A stretch of 14,395 nucleotides of DNA from Calvatia gigantea (Eukaryota > Basidiomycota > Agaricomycetes > Agaricales > Lycoperdaceae): assembly GCA_025093985.1 (NCBI GenBank), contig JACAAK010000073.1, positions 1 through 14,395 on the forward strand, read 5' to 3'. Position 1 is the first letter of the stretch. Every line of letters begins with the position of its first letter. The notes below the pieces were generated by a model that did no database searches, had not been told where the DNA came from, and saw nothing but the letters and a program-made list of their open reading frames with translations. The position numbers were made by a program, and so were the translations under genes. Below are positions 1-9,377 of the stretch, piece after piece.

Positions 1-1188
1 CCAAGGTCCGCTTTGCCACTGGCGAGAGTAGCGAGAACGAATTCGTTCATACGGAGAGTTGGTGTACCGTCCATGCACGAATGCTCGCCAAGGAATCCAG
101 AACGACCATTCTCGTACACAATGACTTTACGAACATCATCAGCGAACGGAACCGGCACACGGAGTTAATGGAGCTCACATTGGTGTTTGTCGTAAAACCT
201 GTTACGGCCGTCACCGACCCACAATCCCCAGCTCACATCATCCCTTGTGACAGGTTTGGTATCGTCCAAAGCGACCACAATCATAGCACTCTCGATCTTT
301 TTCAACAACGCTTCGTTCGTCCCATCTGGTGATGCAGCCAGCAGCACCTGCCTCGCATCCGCCCACAGGTCTCTGTTGTCACCCGTAAGCGCACCAACGG
401 GGTACGCATCTGGGGTTTCACCAGCAGCAGCAATGATTTTATTGAATTGAAGTTCTAGCTCCGCAGCGGAGAGTTCTCGGCCGGTGGCATCAGCGAGGGG
501 AACAATGAAGAATTTATTCTTTCGGACAACGGCAATATGGTTGTGGACCTTGGGATCGAACTTGTGTGCCTTATCAGACGGCTTGACGGGGTACCGCGAG
601 GCATGGAATAGCCATTTGTAGGAGTCCATGGATAGAGGTGCGCCCTTAATTTTCTCTGGTTCCAGACGACCGCTACAGAGTATCTTAGGTCAGGAGTTGA
701 TCAACCAATAGGACGTGTAACGGCACGCACCTTTCCACGAGCTCACGAAAAGGCAGCATGGCCTTGATCAGGCTTGCAGCACGTTTTGCCTGGTCCTTGC
801 GGAGTTTATCCTCCACATGGACGAAAAAGTAACTGACGTAGACAACTACGGGGTCCCGGTACGCCATGTATGCCACGTCATTCCACCATTCGGACAGCCA
901 GTTCTTCATCCCGGGTTGGGCGGCGCGAGCTTGCAACCGTTTTTGTAACTCCGCAGACTGTGGCGAGGCGAGGAACTTGTCGACGGCTTTCCGGGTGTGC
1001 GCGAAGGCACTGGGTGTAACGAGTGGTTGGATGGTTTCGAGGTATTTAGCACATGTTGATTGAAGAGTAGGGACAGGGAGAGTCGGGAGCGAGGCTTCAT
1101 ACCGCAACATTGGAGAAGTGGAAGAGTCAACAGTGTAACTCGATGGAGGGTCTTGAGCTAGCACCGCTGTTGAGGCTGACCGAGCCAT
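1..1188 (-). CDS. Carnitine O-acetyltransferase, 5' part (gene runs off left edge)
   Basis: The spliced reading frame is complement(1..124, 179..672, 731..1188), with introns of 54 and 58 nt and GT-AG borders; about 358 N-terminal residues are present. The family transfers acetyl groups between carnitine and CoA in mitochondria and peroxisomes. Recognisable family segments are LRYEASLPTLPVPTLQST near residue 28, WWNDVAYMAYRDP in the middle of exon 1, PFRELVE across the first junction, and SYKWLFHASRYPVKPSD in exon 2. Exon 3 holds GFLGEHSCMDGTP, whose His (about residue 332, bases 81-83) sits where the catalytic histidine of carnitine acyltransferases lies. The CoA-binding half and any C-terminal peroxisomal signal lie beyond the window. 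The first about 27 residues are Ser/Thr-rich and carry only one Arg before the family block, so a mitochondrial presequence is not obvious. The ATG at 1188 is the only Met ahead of the conserved block apart from the one inside it (PMLRYEA), which is an alternative start. Family call is firm; the choice between CAT2-type and other fungal paralogues is not made. Confidence 0.93.
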
Positions 1189-1336
1189 CGGGCGCTAAAT
1201 TTCAATACATAAGAATGTAAGAACTACAGTAGTCAATAACTGAAAGGGAATAGACTGACGACGAGCCTGGAGGATGCGCGGGTTGAGATTCTGAGCATGG
1301 TGGATGGAGGTACAGGAGAGGAGAGAGGCGTACCGG

Positions 1337-1354
1337 GTATATAATATATAAATA
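1337..1354 (-). promoter_or_regulatory. TATA-like A/T element upstream of the carnitine acetyltransferase gene
   Basis: An uninterrupted A/T tract lies about 150-165 bp upstream of the ATG at 1188. It reads TATTTATATATTATATA on the minus strand and contains TATAAATA on the plus strand. No plausible plus-strand gene follows, so I assign it to the minus-strand gene. The stretch 1189-1531 between this gene and the stop of the next one holds nothing else I can name, apart from a CACGTG hexamer near 1483. The assignment is by position and composition only. Confidence 0.45.
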
Positions 1355-1531
1355 GGTGGAGATAAAGCGATTTGTTGCGAAATCAAAAATTTAACCACAA
1401 TTTGTCTTCTTGTCACTTTGTCGCTTCGTTGGCCGCCCTTTTCAAGGGTTCTGTCTCCGGCTTCCGGCTCGTCTGCAACTCCCACGTGATATCCCGGGCT
1501 GTGACAGTGTATTGCATCCATGTACTGTGAT

Positions 1532-4500
1532 CTACATGTACATTCGGCTCTTGTACGTCTCAAGAAAATCAACAACCCCTACGAGCACATCCACCATCTT
1601 CCCCTCTTCCAGCTCTCTGGCACCATCTAGTCCGTCCTCGTCATCGTCGGCCTCCACGTTTTTTATCCTTCTCCTTTTGTTTTTCTTGTTGTTCTTATTC
1701 CGGTTCTTCCGCGACCCGGAACCACTAATCACACCAATGTCCACCCCGCTCAGATCCAATATTCGTCCCATGCTCCTCATGTGCGCCTCTACCTGCTCCC
1801 GGTGCATCGCGTTCTTCCGTTCTATAAACTCCTCGATGATATCTCCATAATCTTCCACCCACTCCTCTAATTGATCCAAGGTAAGGATATACCGCTTTGT
1901 TCCGGTGGCAAACACATGCTGCTGGTACGACAACACATATCCCTATCAGTCCTATTAGCCCCCCGGGTGCAATACCTCTGACTAATCAGAAACAACCATA
2001 AACTTACAATCACGATAAACCGCTTCGTAGTCGAATCTTGGCCCATCAGTAGATGCAACAGCGCCGTCTTTGGTCCATACTCCTGATACTGTCGATATCC
2101 TTGGTCATGCAACCGATGATACTCCTTTTGCTCTTCTGCCGTTAGATCTGTGTCCCAACTCAACATCTGAGCAGTCGCGGCTGCCCACATACGTCATCAA
2201 ATCAGTACATCAATCACAGAAAGAACATTCTGGGGCACTTACGCAAAGCACCAAACTCCTGAGTGGCACATTGCACGAATAGCACTGCGGCTGCGTGCTC
2301 CTCTTCAGTGAACGGCAGTCCCAACGGCCCATCCAGACCCCACTCCTGTTTTGTGGGAGACTTTAGCCGTTTACTCAACGCCCCTTGCTTGGCGCCGCCA
2401 ACTCCGTTCCCACCACTCCCGCTCTTATTCCCTCCCGTGTCACTATCCTCTCGCAACGACCATCGTCTTCTGCCCATAGCGCTGTACCGTTTCTCCTCCT
2501 CTTCCTCCTCCTTTTCCCGCTCCCTCTCTCTCAGTCGTTCCTCCAGCACCTTCCTCTGCTCCAGATACTCTTCGTACAAGCTCTTCAACGGCCGACACCG
2601 GTTCTCAACCCACCTAATCACCTCCTCCGGCCCCTCTTTCTTATATCCCTCCCTAAACTTCACAATCTCCGCTTCGGCCTCCTGCGCCCGCTGCATCTGT
2701 CTCGCACGCTGTCGTTGTTCAGGATCCATCGCCGCAAACTCCTCCGGCGTATAATGTAACGGCGGTGGAGGTTGTTGGGCTGCCTGTTGAGCCTGCTGCT
2801 GCAACTGTACTTGCACCCAACTCGGTAACTGCTGGACCGCCGCATCGTGTCCATGTTGTGATGCCGTATTCTGGAACGCGTCCATCAACCCCCGGATTTT
2901 CTGGTTATACAACCCGACGAGGTATTGGATCTCCGCTAGCATACTCTTCAACATGTCCACTGTGAGCACGTATCGTCGTTCCCAATCAGCTTTGGTTAGA
3001 AGACTCTTTTGGTACACGATTTGCGAGGCCTTTATGATGGCGGGGTTGTCGTGAGCAGATAAGACAATCAGGGAAGATTTGAAAGAAGACGCACGATAAT
3101 GATCATCCGCTTGATATAGTTCTCCTGTTGTAGCACATCGTGTATCATGGCCAGTTTCGTGTCAATCTCAGCACACGCCTGAGACACTTTATCCAACAGC
3201 GCGTGGTGTTCAGGAAGCTTCTCCGCAGGCACGATAATGGAGTCCATAGTGTTATCAAGTGAGCCTTCAGTAACTGCGTATCAAATAATGCTCATCAACA
3301 CACGAGCACGCATGAGCGATGGACGAGCAACTCAAAACTCACTATTACACTCCTGAATCAATCTGTAAACCACCTCAAACGAGGCTTTCGAGCCCATCTT
3401 AGGCTCAGGTGGTGGTAACGGCTCCCCTTTCAAGCCAGACGATATAAACCTTACACCGGTCTGCAACGAACCCGGCGGAGCAGGTAACCCCAAACTCCCC
3501 CCTACCCCAGACGCCGACGAAGATGATGATGGTACAGGTGGCACAGGTCCAACGGGCGGTGCACCAGGCGGAGGCAGGGGCGGCTTCATCCCAGGCAACA
3601 CAATCCCCACCGCAACAGACGTTGTAAACCCCGGTCGTTCCCTCACCCCAGACCCCTCCCTCATCTCTTTCAGCTTGTCCCTTATCTTCCCCACCATCCC
3701 TACAATCGTCTCCGGCGCCTTGATCCTGGTTCTCAATTCCGCTTCACCCATCTGCGTCCATTCCAACAAAGCGAACCTCTCCTGTGGGGAAAGGTTCTCA
3801 ATGTAAGTCTGTGGCAGACCGACGTATTGAGTGAGGAATTGTGTAACAGGGATGCCGTGTGGTATCAACGTGTGTGTCATAGTCGCGGTTGCATTGGGCA
3901 TCGATTGGGCTGCAGCTTGCAGCTGAACAGCTCGAGCTTCAGCCGCTTGGGCTTGAGCTTGTATTTGTGTTTGAGCCTGAGCTTGTGCTTGAGCGGTAGC
4001 TTGCATGGCGGCTTGTGCACGAGCGCGATTCTGAGCGATGTTCTCTTTGATCGCTTGGTCAAAGAACGTGAGATACAACTTATACACGCGTGACAGGTGC
4101 TGTGAGATTGTTGTGTTATGCGATGCTGTTGAAGATGTAACTGCGGATGTCTGCTGCGGTGACGAAGATGCGGGTGGGGGAGGTGGTGGTGGTAATGGTG
4201 GTGGTGGGAGGGGACCGGACGGGGATGGGGTGGCTGAGCCCGGCCGTTCTTTATTTGAATCTGTAAACGAACGTTGTGCCATTGACGCTGAGAAGGGATC
4301 ATTTAATCCCATTTGTTGTGCGATATCTCCCCATAGCTCCTTCTCAATTACCTGTCAATACCACCATTCAGAATAAATTCATCATTTAATGTATTTCGTG
4401 AAAGATAACACTTACTTTGGCCTCGCCTCCTAGCTTAAACACCAACAGGTGCAGTTGATGAAGATCCAAGTTGGCACCGTCGAGGACGAGGTGAGACAAG

Positions 4501-4601
4501 TCGAGGGATATACTCTTGTGAGTGCATATTGCACGATATGTAGAATCGAACTGAGCTTTGTCGGCGAATGGGTAGATTGTTCCTGGTCCTGACGGTGGCA
4601 T
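1532..4601 (-). CDS. Swi1-like ARID-domain protein (probable SWI/SNF subunit)
   Basis: The model is complement(1532..1942, 2008..2180, 2243..3029, 3095..3273, 3343..4351, 4416..4601): six exons, introns of 62-69 nt, phases consistent throughout, 914 residues. The start of an ARID DNA-binding fold is seen at about residues 17-85: LDGANLDLHQLHLLVFKLGG, then VIEKELWGDIAQQMGL. The last ARID helix (SQHLSRVYKLYLTFFDQAI) comes only at about residue 145, after a Pro/Ser-rich insert of roughly 50 residues. Next come an alternating Ala/Gln helix, Pro-rich spacers, a Gln-rich stretch (about 529-548), a Glu/Arg-rich coiled-coil-like segment (about 607-639) and a basic, nuclear-signal-like cluster (about 856-873). 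In fungi, ARID proteins of this composition are Swi1 subunits of the SWI/SNF remodeller, acting in the nucleus. The start at 4601 follows an in-frame stop at 4629-4631. The N-terminus is short for Swi1, which normally has a long low-complexity region before ARID. The acceptor of the last intron (1943) is the least certain border; CAG sites slightly downstream also keep frame. Confidence 0.75.
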
Positions 4602-4723
4602 TGTTCGTCCTCGCCTTTGCCCACTAACTTATTCGCTTTTATCGGCATTTGCTGACTAATGCTCTCTCACAAATCATGTAGTCCTCCTAAAGTCCTACTT
4701 ACATGCGTGTACTGTTTTCCAAC
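4602..4723 (-). promoter_or_regulatory. Compact 122-bp leader/promoter region of the ARID gene with upstream AUGs
   Basis: Only 122 bp separate the stop of the upstream NACHT gene from the ATG at 4601. This stretch must carry both the end of one transcript and the start of the next. Two upstream ATGs lie in it. One, at 4677, opens a 12-codon ORF that closes with TAA at 4639. The other, at 4648, is out of frame and overlaps the ARID start, staying open to 4430. If the transcript starts upstream of them, they would reduce translation from 4601; if it starts downstream, they are irrelevant. No TATA-like element is evident. Confidence 0.4.
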
Positions 4724-7700
4724 CTACTCTTCGACATAAGGAAAAATAAAATATTGAAGAACATCGTTCACGGAAACAGCTAGACGAAGAGGTCCGATAA
4801 TGGCGTAATGCTCCGTTGGTTTTATCCGCATAACCGTGACTTTGACTTCCCGACGTTCGACCCCGAAGATTTCATGCAGTGTCAACAAATTAGCCAAGAA
4901 GCTCCAGTTAAGCTGAACATCCTGGCTCTCCTCTTTCCAGCCAACAACTTCAATCAGGTCAAAAGCAAGTCGCTTTGCCCGATCCCATCGGTCAATGTTG
5001 AGGTCCTAGCAGAAGCCACGAAAATCAGAATAAGGAAAGGCACTTATCCCATAAGATATCAGCTCACTTCCAAGCCAAAATTTTTTGGCAACCACCGGGA
5101 GGTGCCAAGGTAAGAGTTGCAGACATGATAGCAAGCCCACTTTCTCTTACAAAGACCTGCGAACATATTGTCCAAGTCATATTCACTCAGCCGTGTCAGA
5201 TCATATTCCCTGGATATCACTCTTTGGCGGAATTGGATTGGTGCCTACGAATGTACCGCGTAAGTAAATCGAATATAATTGGAATACCTGACATACGTGG
5301 TTAGATAGCCAGTCACAGAAGGATGCCATATTATCCCCATCCTTCTCCGACCCTGCTCTTTTAAACAGCCTGGAATCGAGCTGCTCAAAGACTTCGATAA
5401 TTTCTGCGGCATCGGGTGAGAGACGGTGTTGCACCTCCACGTGTTGGCACGAAGAATCATGGCAGAAGCGAATCAGGATAGTAAACAAGAACCGTTCAGC
5501 TCGTTTTTCGATCGAATTGCGAAGCTCTTCAAGTTTGACGGTGGATGGTGACGTCCGGGAGGACGTAGCATGCCCCCCAAGTGCTACTGGCCACGACACA
5601 TGAGACCGTGTGTCAATGAAGGAATTGAGCTTAAAGACTCACTCTCCACAGGAGCCGTTTTGATGATATTGGCACAACACCGCCATATCGTCATGAGCTC
5701 TTGATTCAAGTCAACATAGTAGGCCTGGGAGCGGGAACGATCCTTGAGGAAATCGGAGAACGAAGCGTGGAAGAATTGAACAGGTTCCTTGTGGGCGTTG
5801 TCTGGTGATGGAAAGGCAAGGACCGAATGTAGTTTGTGCAACGCCGCATAAACGTCATGCCATTCGAGCCTCAGTATATCGCAAAGGAAGAGGAGATCTC
5901 GGCTCTCCTGCGCAACAACGTCCCCAAGAAGGTAGAAGCCGAGGATGGTCTTGGTCATGGGAAGGGAGTCAGGCGATATATCCGACAAGATTATCGTGTA
6001 CAATACGTCAAGGGCGTGGAATGGGTTTCTCTTCACCTCTTGGAATAAATCCTGACGGTCCCCTACACTTTGGGTAATCAGAGAAACAACATGTCTGAGG
6101 CGCGATACTGGATCGTCTTTGCCGACATAATCAACCAATGTTGAGGCAAAAACAGCCAACCCAGAAGACGATTTCGTGAGCCCCAGAAAGTCGTTCTCAG
6201 ATGGCCATAATGGAGGAATAGTGTCCGAGTGATCGTGCCGAATTTTGGCAAATTCTGTACGAAGATAGAGCTCTACGCTTCGCAAGGTCCCCTCGGAGTC
6301 AATTGGCGCTTCGAGTTTCCAAAAATGTGTGATTTGTTCCCCGACCCGACGGAAAGACGCTTGTAGATGAGCTTCAGGTCGGCTGGCAATGATCCAGATG
6401 AAGGGCGTAGTTTGCGCATGATGGCGAATAGATTCACGAATCAGGTCGATGATCCTACGCTGTTCCTTCTCGCCGTTGCATTCATCTAAGCCGTCTACAA
6501 GCACCACCCAGCGTCGAGAACCAAAACTGACGCTCTTGGTTGTGAATGGAGAGATAAAAATGCGCTTGAACTGTTCGTCGAGTGACAAGTTGTCTAAGAA
6601 CATGGGATTGACCGCCAGCTTTTCTCCCATATACCGACGATATTCTGGGTCAGCCACTGCGAACCGATATGCCAAAGTCGTGAAAACCTTCTTGGGGTCG
6701 TCTCTGTATTTGGGTCGGGAGAGGAACAGAGTTGCGCATCTCAAGGTAGGGAGAGTACCTATGATCTCTGTCAGACTTTGCATGATTGCAGACTTGCCAA
6801 CACCGGCAGGCCCAACAAGCCAGACAATTCTTGTTGTCGGATTGCCGTCATGGATGTGCATTTGGAGCTGCTCGAGGAAATCTGTCCGGGTGTCTGGATG
6901 ACATCTGGGAGGATCATCGTGATACGAGGAATCAAAATCTGCGCCAGGGATGATGTGCCTTCTCATTCCGTCTAACACTGACGAGCGGCAGGACTTCAGT
7001 CCCCTTCGGGTTAGGACCAAATATCCAGTAATTACTCACCATCTGGACCGCGAGGTTCGTGAACTTCTCTCATTACCGATTTGTGGAAGTAATGACCGTT
7101 TCCTTTGGAGATAGACCCACCAGTAGGTACGATGGACGAGGATCCCACTAACGAGCTGTCAGGGTTCAGTGAGCTGGTAAGGTTTAAGCGGACGGCGCCC
7201 TGATCGTCGTTCGTTTGAGGTATTGGAGGGTTATCCACTATGTTGGTTTCAGGGGGCATTTGTGTTCGAACCACAGGAATTTGGTCTTCGCCTTGATGCG
7301 CAGTGAAGTGCGGAACCGGGACACCTGAGATCCGCAAACCATCAGATACCTCAGACTTCGGTGTCCATCTGGTGCCAAGCTGTTGAAACACGCACCTGCA
7401 TTGTAGGCATTACTTGGCTTATCGTCGCTACCTGGAGCCTCTTGGCTCGAGGTCGCTGAAATTTCCTCGTTTGGAAGGGTCAACACCTTTGGAGCCTCAG
7501 TCGGGGTTGGTAAATCAAACTCTGAAATGAGAAATTAATCCTAGCCCTACTGACGTTTGGTAGGTGACAACGAACGGGAGCCAGGAGGGTCCGGGGATAG
7601 GGCAGCTGCAGCATTGGACGAGCGTTGGAAGACTTTATTGGATTGAATATTCAAGTATCGTGAGTGAGGCTTCAGCGTCAAATGTTTAGCGCGGATCACA

Positions 7701-9105
7701 ATACGCACCTAGGCCAGGGTCAGTAGGAGAGCTTTCACCAATGCCAGGAATATGTGGACTACGACTTGAAGGTAGCATATCTGCCACAATTGTAGAGGCG
7801 GATGGACTAAATAATTCTGAAGTAAGTATTAGTCTACACCCCCACTGGCATTCGGCGAGAACTGGCGAACGGGAGTCAAGAGAGGCTAAGGAACGGGCGT
7901 CGGTGTTGTCCTGTGATTGCCGCGAGACTACATTCAGTGAGTGTCAGAATGTTAGACGGGGTTACTTCAGCCTCCTATCTCGTGTCAAATAGTGAAGGAC
8001 ATACCTGGGTTGAGGATGGCGAGGGGGTGATCATCGGTACCAGGAATCCCTTGGGCAGTTGCAGGCGACTCCTCGTCCAAAGGGGCCAATACCGCAACAT
8101 CTTTGCAATAGGCACTGAATCCTGGGGGACAATCAACGTTAGTCCTATCCACTCGTGATATTGACAAGAACACACGAACGGGGCTCAGGGGGGGTAATGG
8201 GCCGGACATCTACAGCATCCAGTGGACATTGAAGGGCTTATGGGACGACGCCCGACGAAGGAACGCTTTAGCTCCCATCCCTTATTAAATCATGACAAAA
8301 TGCACCTGGGTTGAGGGTCGCAGATGGCCTGTCATCATTATCTGGGGTGTTCTCGATTGGGATTGCCGGCAACTCTTTCATTTGAGATGTTGCCACTGCG
8401 ACAGTGACAGGTACAGAGGCAAAGTTCCAAAGTAGAGAATCAATTTAGGAGTTATTAGCATTCGAGCGAGAGGCACGAACGAGAGTTAAACGAGGCTGCG
8501 GGCCGGACACCACTAACATTGAGGGAGTTTTGAAGGACTACAATAACCGATATTTCCAAACAAGCTTAGCAACGAGCTTCAACTGAGCTATTACAAGACG
8601 CACCCAGGTACTGGCCAAAGGTAGGGTTATTGCTCGTCCCGTGGGCCTCCTGGGTTGGTATTGCTGGCGATCCTCTTCTAGAAGGTGTTGACACGGCACC
8701 AACTCCAGCTGGGGCAGACAAACGAGGCCCTGAAACGAGGAATTAACGTTGGCGTAATGGTGTTCAACATGGGGTGGCTACTTGAATTGAGAGAAATCTT
8801 GGACTGGCCACCAATAGGGTTGTATGAGTATTGAGAGACTGTACAAGCAACCACTTGAGGGCAGGTCTCTTCTCGCTCGAAATAACATAACCCACCTGAA
8901 TCGAGAGCTGCAGGTGACCCCCCATAAACACTGGGCCTTTCACTTGAAGGTAGCACAATAGTAGTGGCAGGAGTGGAATCGGATAGAAATGCTTTAGGAA
9001 AAGCAGGTTCTGAGAGGAAAAGAAAGCTCGCGTTCGACGTTCATCTCCAGGCGTTCAAGTAGGACTAGGCTCACCTCCACAGAGTTTACTGAAGAAGTTC
9101 CCCAT
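4724..9105 (-). CDS. NLR-A: lipid-anchored NACHT NTPase with exon-repeat linker
   Basis: The model is complement(4724..5005, 5068..5244, 5297..5586, 5643..6977, 7040..7324, 7396..7521, 7709..7816, 8005..8121, 8306..8395, 8604..8729, 8896..9009, 9075..9105): 12 exons, phases consistent, 1026 residues. Residues 1-9, MGNFFSKLC, fit an N-myristoylation signal (Gly2, Ser6, Lys7) with Cys9 as a possible palmitoylation site. Residues about 11-332 are a Pro/Ser/Thr/Asp-rich, probably disordered linker made of repeated exons. The NACHT exon covers about 333-777: Walker A GPAGVGKS at 388-395, Walker B WVVLVDGLDEC at 489-499, IIASRPE near 532, and FHASFSDFLKDRSRSQ late in the exon, a phrase typical of mushroom NACHT proteins. 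The last 250 residues contain a conserved Cys/His cluster (819-831) and YAIIGPL near the end; no WD40, ankyrin or TPR repeats are seen. NACHT proteins are STAND-type switches, in fungi linked to non-self recognition and cell death. No classical effector domain precedes NACHT here. Intact; ligand unknown. Confidence 0.85.
7396..9009 (-). repeat. Tandem exon+intron units encoding the NLR-A linker
   Basis: Six short exons (8896-9009, 8604-8729, 8306-8395, 8005-8121, 7709-7816, 7396-7521) are 114, 126, 90, 117, 108 and 126 nt. All are multiples of three and all lie between phase-1 introns, so any can be added or lost without changing frame. Their starts are 274-334 bp apart. Protein similarity is visible: units 4 and 7 of the protein share PGTDDHP / PGSDDKP endings, units 4 and 5 both end with LNPG, and units 2 and 6 share TIV followed by LPSS. 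The introns repeat as well: cgaacggg or cgaacgag on the plus strand recurs at 7571, 7866, 8175 and 8476 (spacings 295, 309, 301), followed by related G-rich sequence. This indicates tandem duplication of a unit of about 300 bp containing one exon, now diverged. Confidence 0.8.
9075..9105 (-). other. N-terminal lipidation exon of NLR-A
   Basis: This 31-nt first coding exon encodes MGNFFSKLCG plus one base of the next codon and ends at a GTGAGC donor. Gly2 followed by Ser at position 6 and Lys at 7 fits the N-myristoyltransferase recognition pattern, and Cys9 is well placed for S-acylation, which usually stabilises membrane attachment. The phase-1 join gives an open frame through all downstream exons. 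The next acceptor (CTCTCAG ending at 9010) is pyrimidine-rich. Start choice rests on this pattern plus the open spliced frame; no transcript support. Confidence 0.7.
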
Positions 9106-9377
9106 TATTTCTGTTACTGACAAGCAGAGTGTTGGCGGTAGAGAAGAAAGCTGGGACGCGTGCGGAGAATGTGCGAGACATGAGGTACAACAAGCTGCAG
9201 TGTATGAAGTGCTACGCACACTCATATCAATGTTTTTAAGCACAATCAGACGCCCACGCAACGAGGAGGTTGGGCTTTACCATTAAGACCCGGTCAGGCA
9301 AATCTAACACACACCCTGGTACTACGTGGCATTCCAATCGTGCAATTTCTCATTCAACAAGTCGGCCTACAGCGGAA
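9106..9377. other. Spacer between NLR-B stop and NLR-A start
   Basis: This 272-bp stretch must contain the end of the NLR-B transcript and the promoter of NLR-A. A weak A-rich element (GCTTAAAAACA on the minus strand, around 9232-9242) lies about 130 bp upstream of the ATG at 9105. I see no clear TATA box, no repeat and no extra gene. Confidence 0.4.

Noticed and set aside
1410..1850. Plus-strand 146-codon open frame rich in Ser/Phe/Leu
   Set aside because: It is the reverse of the last exon of the ARID gene and intergenic DNA; the composition mirrors the Glu/Lys-rich coding strand and no domain is visible.
2263..2759. Two overlapping plus-strand open frames
   Set aside because: Both are antisense to the Glu/Arg- and Gln-rich fourth exon of the ARID gene, whose frame, splice borders and composition are better supported.
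7741..8158. Plus-strand open frames in the linker region of NLR-A
   Set aside because: They cross exon-intron repeats of the minus-strand gene and share the repeat sequence, which explains them without a second gene.
7396..9009. CRISPR-like or satellite array
   Set aside because: The unit is about 300 bp, diverged and contains a spliced exon in constant phase; this is gene-internal duplication, not a short-repeat array.
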